Shown here piece after piece: positions 1 through 7,704 of a stretch of DNA of 12,333 nt. Both the position numbers and the translations under genes were made by a program. The notes below the pieces were generated by a model. It saw only the letters and a list, made by a program, of their open reading frames with translations, ran no database searches and was not told the origin of the DNA. Every line of letters begins with the position of its first letter. The stretch's first letter is position 1. Source of the stretch: Candidatus Cloacimonas sp. 4484_140 (GTDB taxonomy: Bacteria > Cloacimonadota > Cloacimonadia > JGIOTU-2); contig MVCT01000051.1 in the NCBI GenBank assembly GCA_002049945.1, forward strand, positions 1 to 12,333, in the 5' to 3' direction.

Positions 1-1010
1 ATAATCCCGAAGATAAAGAATTGCCGGAACATTTCATTAAGAACAGTCGTCCTTCAATTAAAAAATATGAAAAAGTTATCGAAGCATTGAAGAAAGAACC
101 ACTTGGCGAATGGAATTTGATGAGAAAGACCAATCTGAAGCAAACACAGGTTCGAGTGATCAGAGCGGATTTGATCGATCAGGATATTATCCGGGAAGTT
201 ATGTATGGCCGCGATAAAAAATACGAGTATCAATTCGGAGCCTCTGAGTTGAACAGCGAAAAGTTTGAGAAGCTGCGCGATTTTAAGATGAACGAACTTT
301 CGCAAATGGTGAATTATTGTGAATCGACAGAATGCAGGATGGATTTTCTCTGTAGTTATCTCGGAGATGATTCGGTAAAAAAATGTGATAATTGTAATAA
401 CTGCTTGCAGCGAAGTCCTCAGTATATTCCCAATGATCATTGGAAAGAAAGAATCCAAAAATTTCAGCAAAATTTCTACCCCGAATTGGAAGTTGAAACG
501 AACAGTTCCAATATAGTCAACGGAATTGCTGCTTCATATTACGGTTTTTCCAATGTGGGAGCAATTATTCATCGCTGTAAATATGAGAATGGCGGAGACT
601 TCCCGAATCATCTTTTAGTTCTGACTTTACGAGCTTTCAGACATAAATTCGGAGATGAAAAATTCGATCTTGTCGTGTATGTTCCGCCAACGGAATCAGG
701 TGATCTGGTGAAAAATTTTGCTCATAAAATTGCTCGCACTTTAAAGTTTCCATTTTCCAACGAATTAAAGAAAATTTATCAAACCAAACCGCAGAAAATC
801 TTTCAGAATTATGTTTTGAAAAAGGATAATGTGCAAGATGTTTTTTCTTATGAAGCGGAAGCAGAAATTGAAGGAAAGAAGATTTTATTAATTGATGACA
901 TCTTTGACAGTGGAGCGACATTAAAAGAAATTGCGAAAATGTTTACAAAGATAGGAGCGGAGAAAATTGCTCCTTTAGTAATCGCAAAAACCATAGGTGG
1001 AGATATTTAA
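1..1010 (+). CDS. RecQ-family helicase C-terminus fused to a phosphoribosyltransferase (5'-partial; PsyrT/ShosT-like)
   Basis: The reading frame is open from position 3, so the gene starts outside the window; the in-frame TTG at 21 is internal. Numbering from that TTG, residues 1-90 are a basic, winged-helix-like region. Residues 95-128 are a RecQ zinc-binding module with CRMDFLC (Cys105) and KCDNCNNC (Cys122, 125, 128), the four-cysteine pattern of E. coli RecQ. Residues 160-329 form a PRTase domain resembling ComF: VVYVPPTESGD (218-228), then the PRPP loop ILLIDDIFDSGAT (288-300). The helicase motor must lie upstream. RecQ proteins unwind DNA with ATP; PRTases bind PRPP and form or break N-glycosidic bonds. 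The substrate here is unknown. The stop codon abuts the ATG of the DprA-like gene, so the pair is probably co-translated. I infer a toxin/effector role from domain content. The domain assignments are firm; the biological role is not. Confidence 0.85.
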   Translation, partial: NPEDKELPEHFIKNSRPSIKKYEKVIEALKKEPLGEWNLMRKTNLKQTQVRVIRADLIDQDIIREVMYGRDKKYEYQFGASELNSEKFEKLRDFKMNELSQMVNYCESTECRMDFLCSYLGDDSVKKCDNCNNCLQRSPQYIPNDHWKERIQKFQQNFYPELEVETNSSNIVNGIAASYYGFSNVGAIIHRCKYENGGDFPNHLLVLTLRAFRHKFGDEKFDLVVYVPPTESGDLVKNFAHKIARTLKFPFSNELKKIYQTKPQKIFQNYVLKKDNVQDVFSYEAEAEIEGKKILLIDDIFDSGATLKEIAKMFTKIGAEKIAPLVIAKTIGGDI

Positions 1011-2111
1011 ATGAATGAAATTCAACAATACGCTTATTGGATGGCATTAGCCCATTTACCTCAGTGGCGAACTGAAAAAATCAATCGTTTAATCGTAGAT
1101 ATTTTGCAGGAAAAGAAAATAACTTTTGCAGAATTTTTCGGTTTAGATAAGAATGATTGGCAAAACGAATTTGATTTGAATCAAAAGGAGTCGATCACCC
1201 TTGATGCTGCTAAAACAGAACTTCCCAATTATTCTTTTCTGGTGGAAGATTTACTTAACCAAGGTTTTGAATTGATTCCATTCAGTTATAATGAATACTC
1301 TCCAATATTAAAAAACAATTTAAAACTCAAATACTCTCCGCCTTTACTCTATGTTAAAGGTAATAAAAATTTACTCAAGGAACCTTCAATTGCAATTGTT
1401 GGCTCAAGAAAAGCAACTGATGTTTCGCTAAAATTCACAAAAAATGTCGCTCAAAATGCTGTGAAAAATTTTGAAGTTGTTGTCAGTGGATTTGCAAAGG
1501 GTGTCGATAGAACTTCATTGGAAGAAACACTTAAAGTACATGGTAGAAGTATCATTGTTTTACCTCAAGGCATTATGACATTTGCCAGTGGATTTAAGAA
1601 ATATTACTCACAAATAATTGATGGTGATATATTGGTTGTTAGCACATACCATCCACGAGCGCCATGGTCAGTTGGTCTTGCAATGGGTCGGAATGTTTAT
1701 ATTTATGGATTAGCGGGAAAAATATTCGTTGCGGAATCTGACTCAAAAGGTGGGACTTGGTCTGGCGTAATAGATGGTTTGAAGAAGGGGCGTGAGGTTT
1801 ATGTTCGGGTTGCTGATGAAAACGAGGATAATGCCAATAATTTGCTGATAATGAAGGGTGCTATTCCCCTTGATAATAATGGGAAGGTTGAACATCATGA
1901 AGAATTAGAAAATTTTGAAGCAAAAGTGAAAAGTATTCTCACTTCCCCACTTTCAGCACAAGAGATTAAAGAAAAAGCACAATTTGATATTGATACAAGA
2001 AAATTATCGAAGCTATTATATGAATTGTCGTTTATTACAACAGAGAAAAAAAATGGTAAGAAAATTTTTAAACCTAAAGTATCTAAAGAATCCCAGTTAT
2101 CATGTCTGTAA
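1011..2111 (+). CDS. Divergent DprA/Smf-family Rossmann-fold protein (PsyrA/ShosA-like)
   Basis: A 366-residue protein whose ATG directly follows the upstream TAA. AGGTGGAG at 995-1002 gives a good ribosome-binding site inside the upstream gene. Residues 1-60 are a helical N-terminus. The DprA core spans about 85-290: IAIVGSRKATD (127-137), VVVSGFAKGVD (157-167), IIVLPQGI (181-188), MGRNVYIYGLAGKIFVAE (225-242) and a GGTW loop (247-250). Residues 312-356 look like the C-terminal winged helix of DprA. Ordinary DprA loads RecA on incoming single-stranded DNA in transformation. This copy departs from it: GxDxxAHxxAL becomes GVDRTSLEETL, losing the histidine, and the RNR motif is altered. With the RecQ-PRTase partner next door, it is more likely the antitoxin or sensor half of a two-gene system than the housekeeping DprA. 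The family call is fairly sure; the role is inferred. Confidence 0.8.
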   Translation: MNEIQQYAYWMALAHLPQWRTEKINRLIVDILQEKKITFAEFFGLDKNDWQNEFDLNQKESITLDAAKTELPNYSFLVEDLLNQGFELIPFSYNEYSPILKNNLKLKYSPPLLYVKGNKNLLKEPSIAIVGSRKATDVSLKFTKNVAQNAVKNFEVVVSGFAKGVDRTSLEETLKVHGRSIIVLPQGIMTFASGFKKYYSQIIDGDILVVSTYHPRAPWSVGLAMGRNVYIYGLAGKIFVAESDSKGGTWSGVIDGLKKGREVYVRVADENEDNANNLLIMKGAIPLDNNGKVEHHEELENFEAKVKSILTSPLSAQEIKEKAQFDIDTRKLSKLLYELSFITTEKKNGKKIFKPKVSKESQLSCL

Positions 2112-2174
2112 GATGAGCTTTTCCGATCACCGTTCAAATGGACACCGATTGTTGCTACAACTGAACTCGAATGC

Positions 2175-3353
2175 TTAAATCACTCCTAATTTTTTACCTA
2201 TTTTTTCAAACTTTTCAAGTGCCATATTGAGCTGGTCGTCAGTATGAGTAGCCATAAAACTTGTTCTGATAAGACAGTCATTCGGCGGAACTGCAGGCGG
2301 TATAACAGGATTTATGAACACGCCGTCATCAGCCAGCAAACGCCACATCTTGAAAGCAGTCATCATATCACCTACATGCAGGGGAATGATGGGAGTGCAA
2401 CTTGTACCGATATCGTATCCCATATCTGTAAATCCTTTTTGCATATATCTGGTGATTTCCCACAATCGGTCAAGACGCTCAGGTTCTTGTTCCATAATAT
2501 CAATTGCAGCAATAACTGTTGCGGCAGAAGCAGGTGGAAGACTTGCACTGAAAATAAGCGGACGGGAGAAATGCTTAAGATAGTGCATGAACACTTCATT
2601 TCCTGCAATGAAACCGCCCACTGAAGCAAGGGATTTGCTGAATGTTCCCATGATAATATCTACTTTATCTGTCAAACCAAAATGATTAGAAGTTCCGGAA
2701 CCATTTTTACCAAGCACTCCGATCGAGTGGGCATCATCAACCATAACCTGTGCATTATATTTTTTTGCTAGGTGAACGATCTGAGGTAACTTTGCAATAT
2801 CACCTTCCATGCTGAAAATACCGTCCACAACTATCAACTTGGGTGTTTCTTCAACGTTTTTCAGCACCCGTTCGAGATCATCCATTTCATTATGATTGTA
2901 ACGCAGCATTTTACCGTAAGATAAATGGCAGCCGTCTATAATACTTGCATGATCAAGTTTATCGGTAATGAAGTATTCACCTCGTGTAACTATTGTGCTT
3001 AGCACGCCAAGATTTGCCTGATATCCTGTCGAAAATGCAAGGGCAGAATCCATGCCAACAAGGTTGGCAAGGCGTTCTTCAAGCTCAATATGAATATCAA
3101 GTGTGCCGTTAAGAAAGCGTGAACCGGCGCAACCGGTACCATATTTTTTGATCGCATTTTCAGCTGCCTCTTTTACTTTTGGATGATTGGTAAGTCCGAG
3201 ATAGCTGTTGGAACCGAGCATCAAGGTCTTCTTGCCATTTACAATAACTTCAGTATCCTGCTCGGAACTGATCACACGGAAATATGGATAAAAACCCTGC
3301 TCTTCTAGGATTTTTGCTTCTGTAAAACTGGCGCATTTATCATAGAGATTCAT
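2175..3353 (-). CDS. spt: Serine palmitoyltransferase-like alpha-oxoamine synthase (PLP-dependent)
   Basis: A 392-residue cytosolic fold-type I PLP enzyme, full length for the family. Motifs in order: MLGSNSYLGLT (45-55), YGTGCAGSRFLNGT (71-84), FSTGYQAN (107-114), the cofactor-stacking His135 in DHASIIDG, VDDAHSIGVLG (205-215) with Asp206 and His209, and the Schiff-base lysine Lys240 in GTFSKSLASVGG. The family condenses an amino acid with an acyl-CoA and releases CO2. The N-terminus (FYPYFR, then EQDTEVIVNGKK) and the ending (FINPVIPPAVPPNDCLIR, then MATHTDDQ) closely follow my memory of the Bacteroides serine palmitoyltransferase, which starts sphingolipid synthesis from serine and palmitoyl-CoA. 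The alternative is 2-amino-3-ketobutyrate CoA ligase (Kbl) or BioF; neither threonine nor biotin genes are nearby. AAAAGGAG lies 7 bases before the ATG. The gene is divergent from the patatin gene and stands alone. Confidence 0.85.
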   Translation of the reverse strand: MNLYDKCASFTEAKILEEQGFYPYFRVISSEQDTEVIVNGKKTLMLGSNSYLGLTNHPKVKEAAENAIKKYGTGCAGSRFLNGTLDIHIELEERLANLVGMDSALAFSTGYQANLGVLSTIVTRGEYFITDKLDHASIIDGCHLSYGKMLRYNHNEMDDLERVLKNVEETPKLIVVDGIFSMEGDIAKLPQIVHLAKKYNAQVMVDDAHSIGVLGKNGSGTSNHFGLTDKVDIIMGTFSKSLASVGGFIAGNEVFMHYLKHFSRPLIFSASLPPASAATVIAAIDIMEQEPERLDRLWEITRYMQKGFTDMGYDIGTSCTPIIPLHVGDMMTAFKMWRLLADDGVFINPVIPPAVPPNDCLIRTSFMATHTDDQLNMALEKFEKIGKKLGVI

Positions 3354-3533
3354 GTATTACTCCTTTTAAATAAACAAATAATGTTGAATCAATGTTTGAC
3401 TGATCTTATTAAGTTTCATTTTAATTGCTCGTATTCCATGAAACATAATTCGACTGTCAATAAATTTGGATTAGATGCCTACAGTAAAAAATATTGACAT
3501 TATAAGTCATCAAAAAGGAATTAATAGAAACCT
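3354..3533. promoter_or_regulatory. Divergent intergenic promoter region
   Basis: This 180-bp gap separates two divergent genes and must hold both promoters. It contains a 7-bp inverted repeat, GTTTCAT (3413-3419) and ATGAAAC (3438-3444), with an 18-bp spacer, which could be an operator. It also has a TTGACA hexamer at 3494-3499 facing the patatin gene, but no convincing -10 box at normal spacing. No small ORF with a ribosome-binding site was seen. The promoter function is inferred from gene orientation. Confidence 0.4.
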
Positions 3534-5855
3534 ATGAAAAAGAAAATCATACTCATATTTTCTATGACTCTATTATGCGCTTTCAGTCTTATCGGTGCAG
3601 AAAACTCACGCCCAACAATTGGTGTTGTATTAAGTGGCGGCGGAGCGAGGGGAATTGCACACATAGGCGTATTACGCGCTTTGGAAGAGTATAATATTCC
3701 GATAGATTTTATTGGTGGAACGAGTTTCGGCGCTCTTGTCGCTGCATTCTATGCGTCAGGATATTCCGTGGAACAAATGCAGGAAATTATTGAAACTACA
3801 GACTGGAACATCGCGACCAATCCTGACAGGCAACAATATTATTATTATTCCCGAAGGATCAATGAAGCGAATGTGTTGAGAGTAAGATTCTCGGACTGGG
3901 AACTTAAATTCCCAAACTCACTTGGTAATACTCAAGAAATCGTAAGCCAACTCGATTATTATTTCACGAGAGCGAATTATCTGTGCAGGAGCAATTTTCT
4001 TAATCTGAAAACTCCGCTCTTTATTTCAACAACAAATATCAAAACAGGCGAAAATCATATCTTTACTCATGGAGAACTTCCACAGGTTGTGCAGGCAAGC
4101 ATGACCGTGCCTTTTCTTTTATCTCCTACTTTGATAGATTCGACTTTTTATGTGGATGGAGGAATTACCAACAACCTTCCTATCAGCAGTATGCGTAATA
4201 TGGGAGCTGATATCATTATCGCTTCGAATGCCACAAATTACCTGGCAACAGATAAAGATCTCACAAATATCACCAGCTTCACAAACCAGCTCATCAATAT
4301 TATGATGTTCTCAAAGATCAAAGATGAACTCAAGCAGGCAGATATTATAATCCGTCCCTCAACGAAACATATAAGGAACACGGAGTTTGCAAGATACAAA
4401 GAATTACTTACTCTGGGATACTATCAAACATATTCTCAAATAGATTCTATTCTGAGCATTACAGGGTCTGATAGCGGATTTTCTGATGACGAGAGATCAT
4501 ACATTCCGATCAAGAGCAAAAAGATATCCATTCATGGAAATTCTCTATTTTCGTATGATGATTTGCTGAGTGAGAGCATTCTTGATTCTATCAGCTTTCT
4601 TGATGAGCTTGAAGAGCATATAGAAAATTACTATGTAAAGAACGGTTATGTGCTCGCAGAAATAGTAAAAACCTCAATTTCTTCCGATGAGATCGAGATC
4701 GAATTAAATGAGGGAGTTATAGATGGTTTAAAGTTCAGCGGTAATACCATTACCAATGATAATGTTATTTTACGGGAAGTTCACACTCGTACCGGTGAAA
4801 TTTTTAATATTTATAATATTGAAAAGGATATTCAGAGAATTTATGGGACGAATTATTTTAACCTTGTAAACTTCACTGTAGAACCGCTTCCCAATGGTGC
4901 TGTGGATATCGTGTTCTGCGTGTCCGAAAAGCCCTTTGGGATCATAGAGGCAGGTGCTCAATATGCTTCCCAACAAGGAGCGTCGGGTTTTGTTTCTGTT
5001 GGACTTGATAATATATTTGGTACAGGACAGCTTCTGCAAGGGTATCTTCGATTTGGCGCTGAGCGAAAGTATGGTGTGCGTTTTAGTACAGATAGGATTT
5101 TTCAATCAAACTGGAACAGTCTTCTCCACTTCTATCTCTATGATTATACACATGACAAGGAGAACAGGTACTGGAATTTCAGGTTTGAGAGTGGCTTTTT
5201 TGATGATTCAAAACTGGGAATGCTTTCGTTGATATATGACTACCGAACAGCAAACTTGGAATTTGAGAAAAGGAGCTCAGGTATTGGATTACAGCTTCTT
5301 TTTGATAACTTCGATAACGTGCTGTATCCTACGAAGGGTCTATATCGCAAAGCATCTTATGTGCGCTATGATAAAGCACTTGGGTCACTTAAAAATTTCA
5401 GTGAAATTCATTTTGAAAATGCTTTCTGTATCCCTATTCATAAGAAATGGACACTGGAAAATTGGTCGCGATTGTACCTTCATAATAGCGAAGGCAGTGA
5501 TATTCCTGAAAACAGACTCTTTTTTCATAAACCGGAAGATACATTTTATGGCTTCAATTATGATGATGTAAAAGGAGAGGATATTATCTATGCTTCTCTT
5601 AAGTTGAGATATTTAATAATGGATTTCTCATTAAGCGATCCCCGCAAAGAACTTTTCTGCGTTGCTAAAATTGGAATCGGTGATTTTGGGAACATCGGCT
5701 CTATGGAAGATTTTTGGAATATATTTGATAGGGGAGAGAAAATAGGGTATTCAATCGGATTGGAAATGACCACAATATTTGGTCCTGTTAAGCTTGCCTA
5801 TGAGCAGAGCAAGCAGCACAGTTTCTGGAATTTCTCTATGGGATATACTTTTTAG
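3534..5855 (+). CDS. Secreted patatin-like phospholipase with POTRA repeats and Omp85 outer-membrane barrel (PlpD-like)
   Basis: A 773-residue precursor. Residues 1-22 are a Sec signal peptide (KKK, hydrophobic core, then SLIGA). The patatin domain (about 25-315) shows the oxyanion loop SGGGARG (34-40), nucleophile Ser64 in GGTSFG and the catalytic Asp208 in VDGG. This Ser-Asp dyad hydrolyses acyl esters of lipids. Residues 328-395 and 396-466 look like POTRA repeats (KKISIHGNSLFSYDDLL; LKFSGNTITNDNVILREV). Residues 467-773 form the 16-strand Omp85/bacterial surface antigen barrel, with DNFDNVLYPTKG (591-602) and a terminal Phe773, the usual signal for the BAM complex. The layout matches P. 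aeruginosa PlpD (type Vd secretion), in which the barrel anchors or exports the lipase. All catalytic residues are present. The ribosome-binding site AAAGGAA (3514-3520) is 13 bases from the ATG, which is long. The gene is monocistronic. Confidence 0.92.
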   Translation: MKKKIILIFSMTLLCAFSLIGAENSRPTIGVVLSGGGARGIAHIGVLRALEEYNIPIDFIGGTSFGALVAAFYASGYSVEQMQEIIETTDWNIATNPDRQQYYYYSRRINEANVLRVRFSDWELKFPNSLGNTQEIVSQLDYYFTRANYLCRSNFLNLKTPLFISTTNIKTGENHIFTHGELPQVVQASMTVPFLLSPTLIDSTFYVDGGITNNLPISSMRNMGADIIIASNATNYLATDKDLTNITSFTNQLINIMMFSKIKDELKQADIIIRPSTKHIRNTEFARYKELLTLGYYQTYSQIDSILSITGSDSGFSDDERSYIPIKSKKISIHGNSLFSYDDLLSESILDSISFLDELEEHIENYYVKNGYVLAEIVKTSISSDEIEIELNEGVIDGLKFSGNTITNDNVILREVHTRTGEIFNIYNIEKDIQRIYGTNYFNLVNFTVEPLPNGAVDIVFCVSEKPFGIIEAGAQYASQQGASGFVSVGLDNIFGTGQLLQGYLRFGAERKYGVRFSTDRIFQSNWNSLLHFYLYDYTHDKENRYWNFRFESGFFDDSKLGMLSLIYDYRTANLEFEKRSSGIGLQLLFDNFDNVLYPTKGLYRKASYVRYDKALGSLKNFSEIHFENAFCIPIHKKWTLENWSRLYLHNSEGSDIPENRLFFHKPEDTFYGFNYDDVKGEDIIYASLKLRYLIMDFSLSDPRKELFCVAKIGIGDFGNIGSMEDFWNIFDRGEKIGYSIGLEMTTIFGPVKLAYEQSKQHSFWNFSMGYTF

Positions 5856-5890
5856 AACTAGTTCTTGTCAAGCTTCGATTGGGAAATATT

Positions 5891-5976
5891 AATTGAATTT
5901 TGACATTCCTTATATTGCCTTCTCCTCAGCTAGGAGAAGGTTAGGATGAGGTTTAAAATTTTGTTAAAATTCAATT
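5891..5976. repeat. Palindromic repeat-like element in a convergent gap
   Basis: The 147-bp gap between convergent genes holds a perfect 9-bp hairpin, CCTTCTCCT (5918-5926) and AGGAGAAGG (5932-5940), with a 5-nt loop, followed by TTAGGATGAGG. It sits inside an 11-bp perfect inverted repeat, AATTGAATTTT (5891-5901) and AAAATTCAATT (5966-5976). There is no T-run on either side, so it is not a classic intrinsic terminator, though it may end transcription from both directions. The hairpin plus TTAGGATGAGG resembles the dispersed palindromic repeat family ending in GGTTAGGGTGAGGG, known from many genomes; that match is from memory. No second copy is in this window. Confidence 0.5.
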
Positions 5977-6002
5977 TATGTCATTTAACAATTGACTTAT
6001 CA

Positions 6003-6926
6003 CTAATTCTTGTCTTTAATATTTTCAGAGCGGTTTCTTTTTTGACGTGAGCTATATACGATCATTTCTCCGAGCAATCCAAGTGAAATAAGCTGTACAC
6101 CGACAACGATTAGAAGTATGCCAAGAAAGAGCAGGGGTCTGTTGCTCAAGCTCATGCCGAAGAAGATCTTCTCCACAGCCAGCCAGATGCTGATAATAAA
6201 ACCAATCGCAGATATGATAAGTCCGCTCGCTCCGAAAAGATAAAGTGGACTTCTCTGATATTTTGTGATCATCGTCACGGTGAGCAGATCGAGAAAACCC
6301 CGAACAAGACGGCTGGCGCCGTACTTTGACTTTCCAAATTTTCTTTTGTGATGAGTGACAACTATCTCAGCCACAGAAAATCCTTTTGACCACACAATTG
6401 CAGGGATATAGCGGTAGAGTTCACCATAGATATTGAGAGATTTGGCAGCTTCTTTACGATATGCCTTGTAGCCGCAGTTGTAGTCATGCAGGCGCAGATG
6501 AAACACCATTGAGGTGATCAGATTAAAAATTTTTGATGGCAAGCGCTTTGTGATCGGGTCTTTTCTCTTTTTCTTCCATCCGGAAACAAGGTCATATCCT
6601 TCATTGATTTTTTCGAGAAATCCGGGAATCTCCTTCGGATCGTCCTGCAGGTCTGCATCCATAGTAAAGATAACATCGCCCACAGCTTTATCGAAACCCG
6701 CTTGTAAAGCCGCTGCTTTTCCAAAATTTGTTCGGAATCTGATCAGCTTTATATTGGGATCTCGCTTCGCTATCTCATTAATAATCGCATGGGAATTATC
6801 AGTACTGCCGTCATCAATAAAGATGATTTCATAAGATGTGTTGGGAATATTTTCGATGATCTTTTTATGTAACTCTTTAAGACTTTTTTCTTCATTATAG
6901 ACCGGGATCACAAAGGAAAGTTTCAT
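6003..6926 (-). CDS. DPM1/GtrB-type family 2 glycosyltransferase with two membrane helices
   Basis: A 307-residue inner-membrane GT2 enzyme. The GT-A domain (1-220) starts with SFVIPVYNEEKSL and has FIDDGSTD (37-43, nucleotide binding), NFGKAAALQAGFDKA (67-81) and the metal-binding DAD triad at 90-92 followed by LQDDP. The acceptor-side HHKRKFGKSKYG (192-203) is typical of polyprenyl-phosphate glycosyltransferases (dolichol-phosphate mannose synthase, GtrB, ArnC). Two transmembrane helices follow, about 228-250 and 264-288, then a basic tail facing the cytosol. It likely moves a sugar from a nucleotide donor to polyprenyl phosphate; the sugar cannot be read from the sequence. It is the second gene of an operon: the TAA of the kinase-like gene is part of its ribosome-binding region (TAAGGAGA), 9 bases before the ATG. 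The family is sure, the product inferred. Confidence 0.9.
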   Translation of the reverse strand: MKLSFVIPVYNEEKSLKELHKKIIENIPNTSYEIIFIDDGSTDNSHAIINEIAKRDPNIKLIRFRTNFGKAAALQAGFDKAVGDVIFTMDADLQDDPKEIPGFLEKINEGYDLVSGWKKKRKDPITKRLPSKIFNLITSMVFHLRLHDYNCGYKAYRKEAAKSLNIYGELYRYIPAIVWSKGFSVAEIVVTHHKRKFGKSKYGASRLVRGFLDLLTVTMITKYQRSPLYLFGASGLIISAIGFIISIWLAVEKIFFGMSLSNRPLLFLGILLIVVGVQLISLGLLGEMIVYSSRQKRNRSENIKDKN

Positions 6927-6935
6927 CTATTCTCC

Positions 6936-7622
6936 TTATATAAATAAATATACGATAGTCATCGCCAGAGCGGAAAGTATCGGGATGCTTATGTTATCAT
7001 TGATATGAAGATCCACAGATTCCACAATCGCTGCGGCAAGGGCTCCCAAAATTATCATTATCACTGCCAGTTCGGGATGTGCGCTGTTATAAGCGAATAC
7101 GCGTTTAAGAAACAAGAAATAACTGGCGAGTCCAAAGATCGCACAACTAATAAAAGCGCCGATAAGACCTTCGAGAGATTTCTTTGAGCGTACAAATTTT
7201 CTCCTTCCCATGGAAAGTCCGAAAAAAGCAGCAAAGGTGTCACCTACAACAAGATAGGATATTGCAAGAAAAGCTATCTCTCTAGAAAAAACTGCAATTA
7301 TCACAACGGATGATGTGAGCAGATAAGATCCGCCAGTAAGCTTGCTCGCTTCAGAATCTCTGAGGTGTGAACCGAAAAGCTTAAGAAATTTATGTCGATA
7401 TTTTGGATTCTCTATTCGGGCAGAATCCCAGACCACAGATCCTATTGCAAACGGAAGGAGTATTGCTATTGCAAGAAGCTGGTTCTTTACTACAAAGTAA
7501 TAGAGAACAGGAATAACTACGAAATAATAGAGCACAGGAATAATTATCGCAAAGAGATGCATGAGCTTCCTGTAAATTTCATTGTGACTGATCGGTTTGA
7601 TTTCTGTTACCATCGTGTTCAT
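6936..7622 (-). CDS. Dolichol-kinase/CTP-dependent polyprenol kinase family membrane protein
   Basis: A 228-residue polytopic membrane protein, about six to seven helices. Family signatures are RKLMHL (18-23), GGSYLL (97-102), GDTFAAFFGLSMGRRK (127-142), KSLEG (148-152) and VDLHINDNISIP (203-214). These mark the SEC59/phytol-kinase/CdsA-like superfamily, which uses CTP to phosphorylate or cytidylylate lipids. With a DPM1-type glycosyltransferase just downstream, a polyprenol kinase supplying polyprenyl phosphate is the best guess; phosphatidate cytidylyltransferase is the alternative. An exact 9-residue tandem duplication, IPVLYYFVV twice (28-45), lengthens the first helix. The ATG at 7622 has pyrimidine-rich sequence in front and no clear ribosome-binding site; the ATG three codons in (7613) has only GAGATGAA before it, so the start is uncertain. 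Confidence 0.85.
   Translation of the reverse strand: MNTMVTEIKPISHNEIYRKLMHLFAIIIPVLYYFVVIPVLYYFVVKNQLLAIAILLPFAIGSVVWDSARIENPKYRHKFLKLFGSHLRDSEASKLTGGSYLLTSSVVIIAVFSREIAFLAISYLVVGDTFAAFFGLSMGRRKFVRSKKSLEGLIGAFISCAIFGLASYFLFLKRVFAYNSAHPELAVIMIILGALAAAIVESVDLHINDNISIPILSALAMTIVYLFI
7488..7541 (-). repeat. 27-bp in-frame tandem duplication in the lipid-kinase gene
   Basis: Two adjacent 27-bp units (7515-7541 and 7488-7514) both encode IPVLYYFVV. They differ at four bases, all synonymous third positions (GTG/GTT, TAT/TAC, TTC/TTT, GTT/GTA). Confidence 0.9.
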
Positions 7623-7704
7623 CTCGCAGGAGGAGAAATGTTTGTCAAATATTTGAAGATTATGATAATGAATTTATCTGTGATGTTACTCCATTTTTCG
7701 ATTA

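Noticed and set aside
2112..2174. Possible extra coding fragment or terminator after the DprA-like gene
   Set aside because: A 22-codon ORF from 2113 has no supporting ribosome-binding site or recognisable family, and no stem with a T-run was found in the convergent gap.
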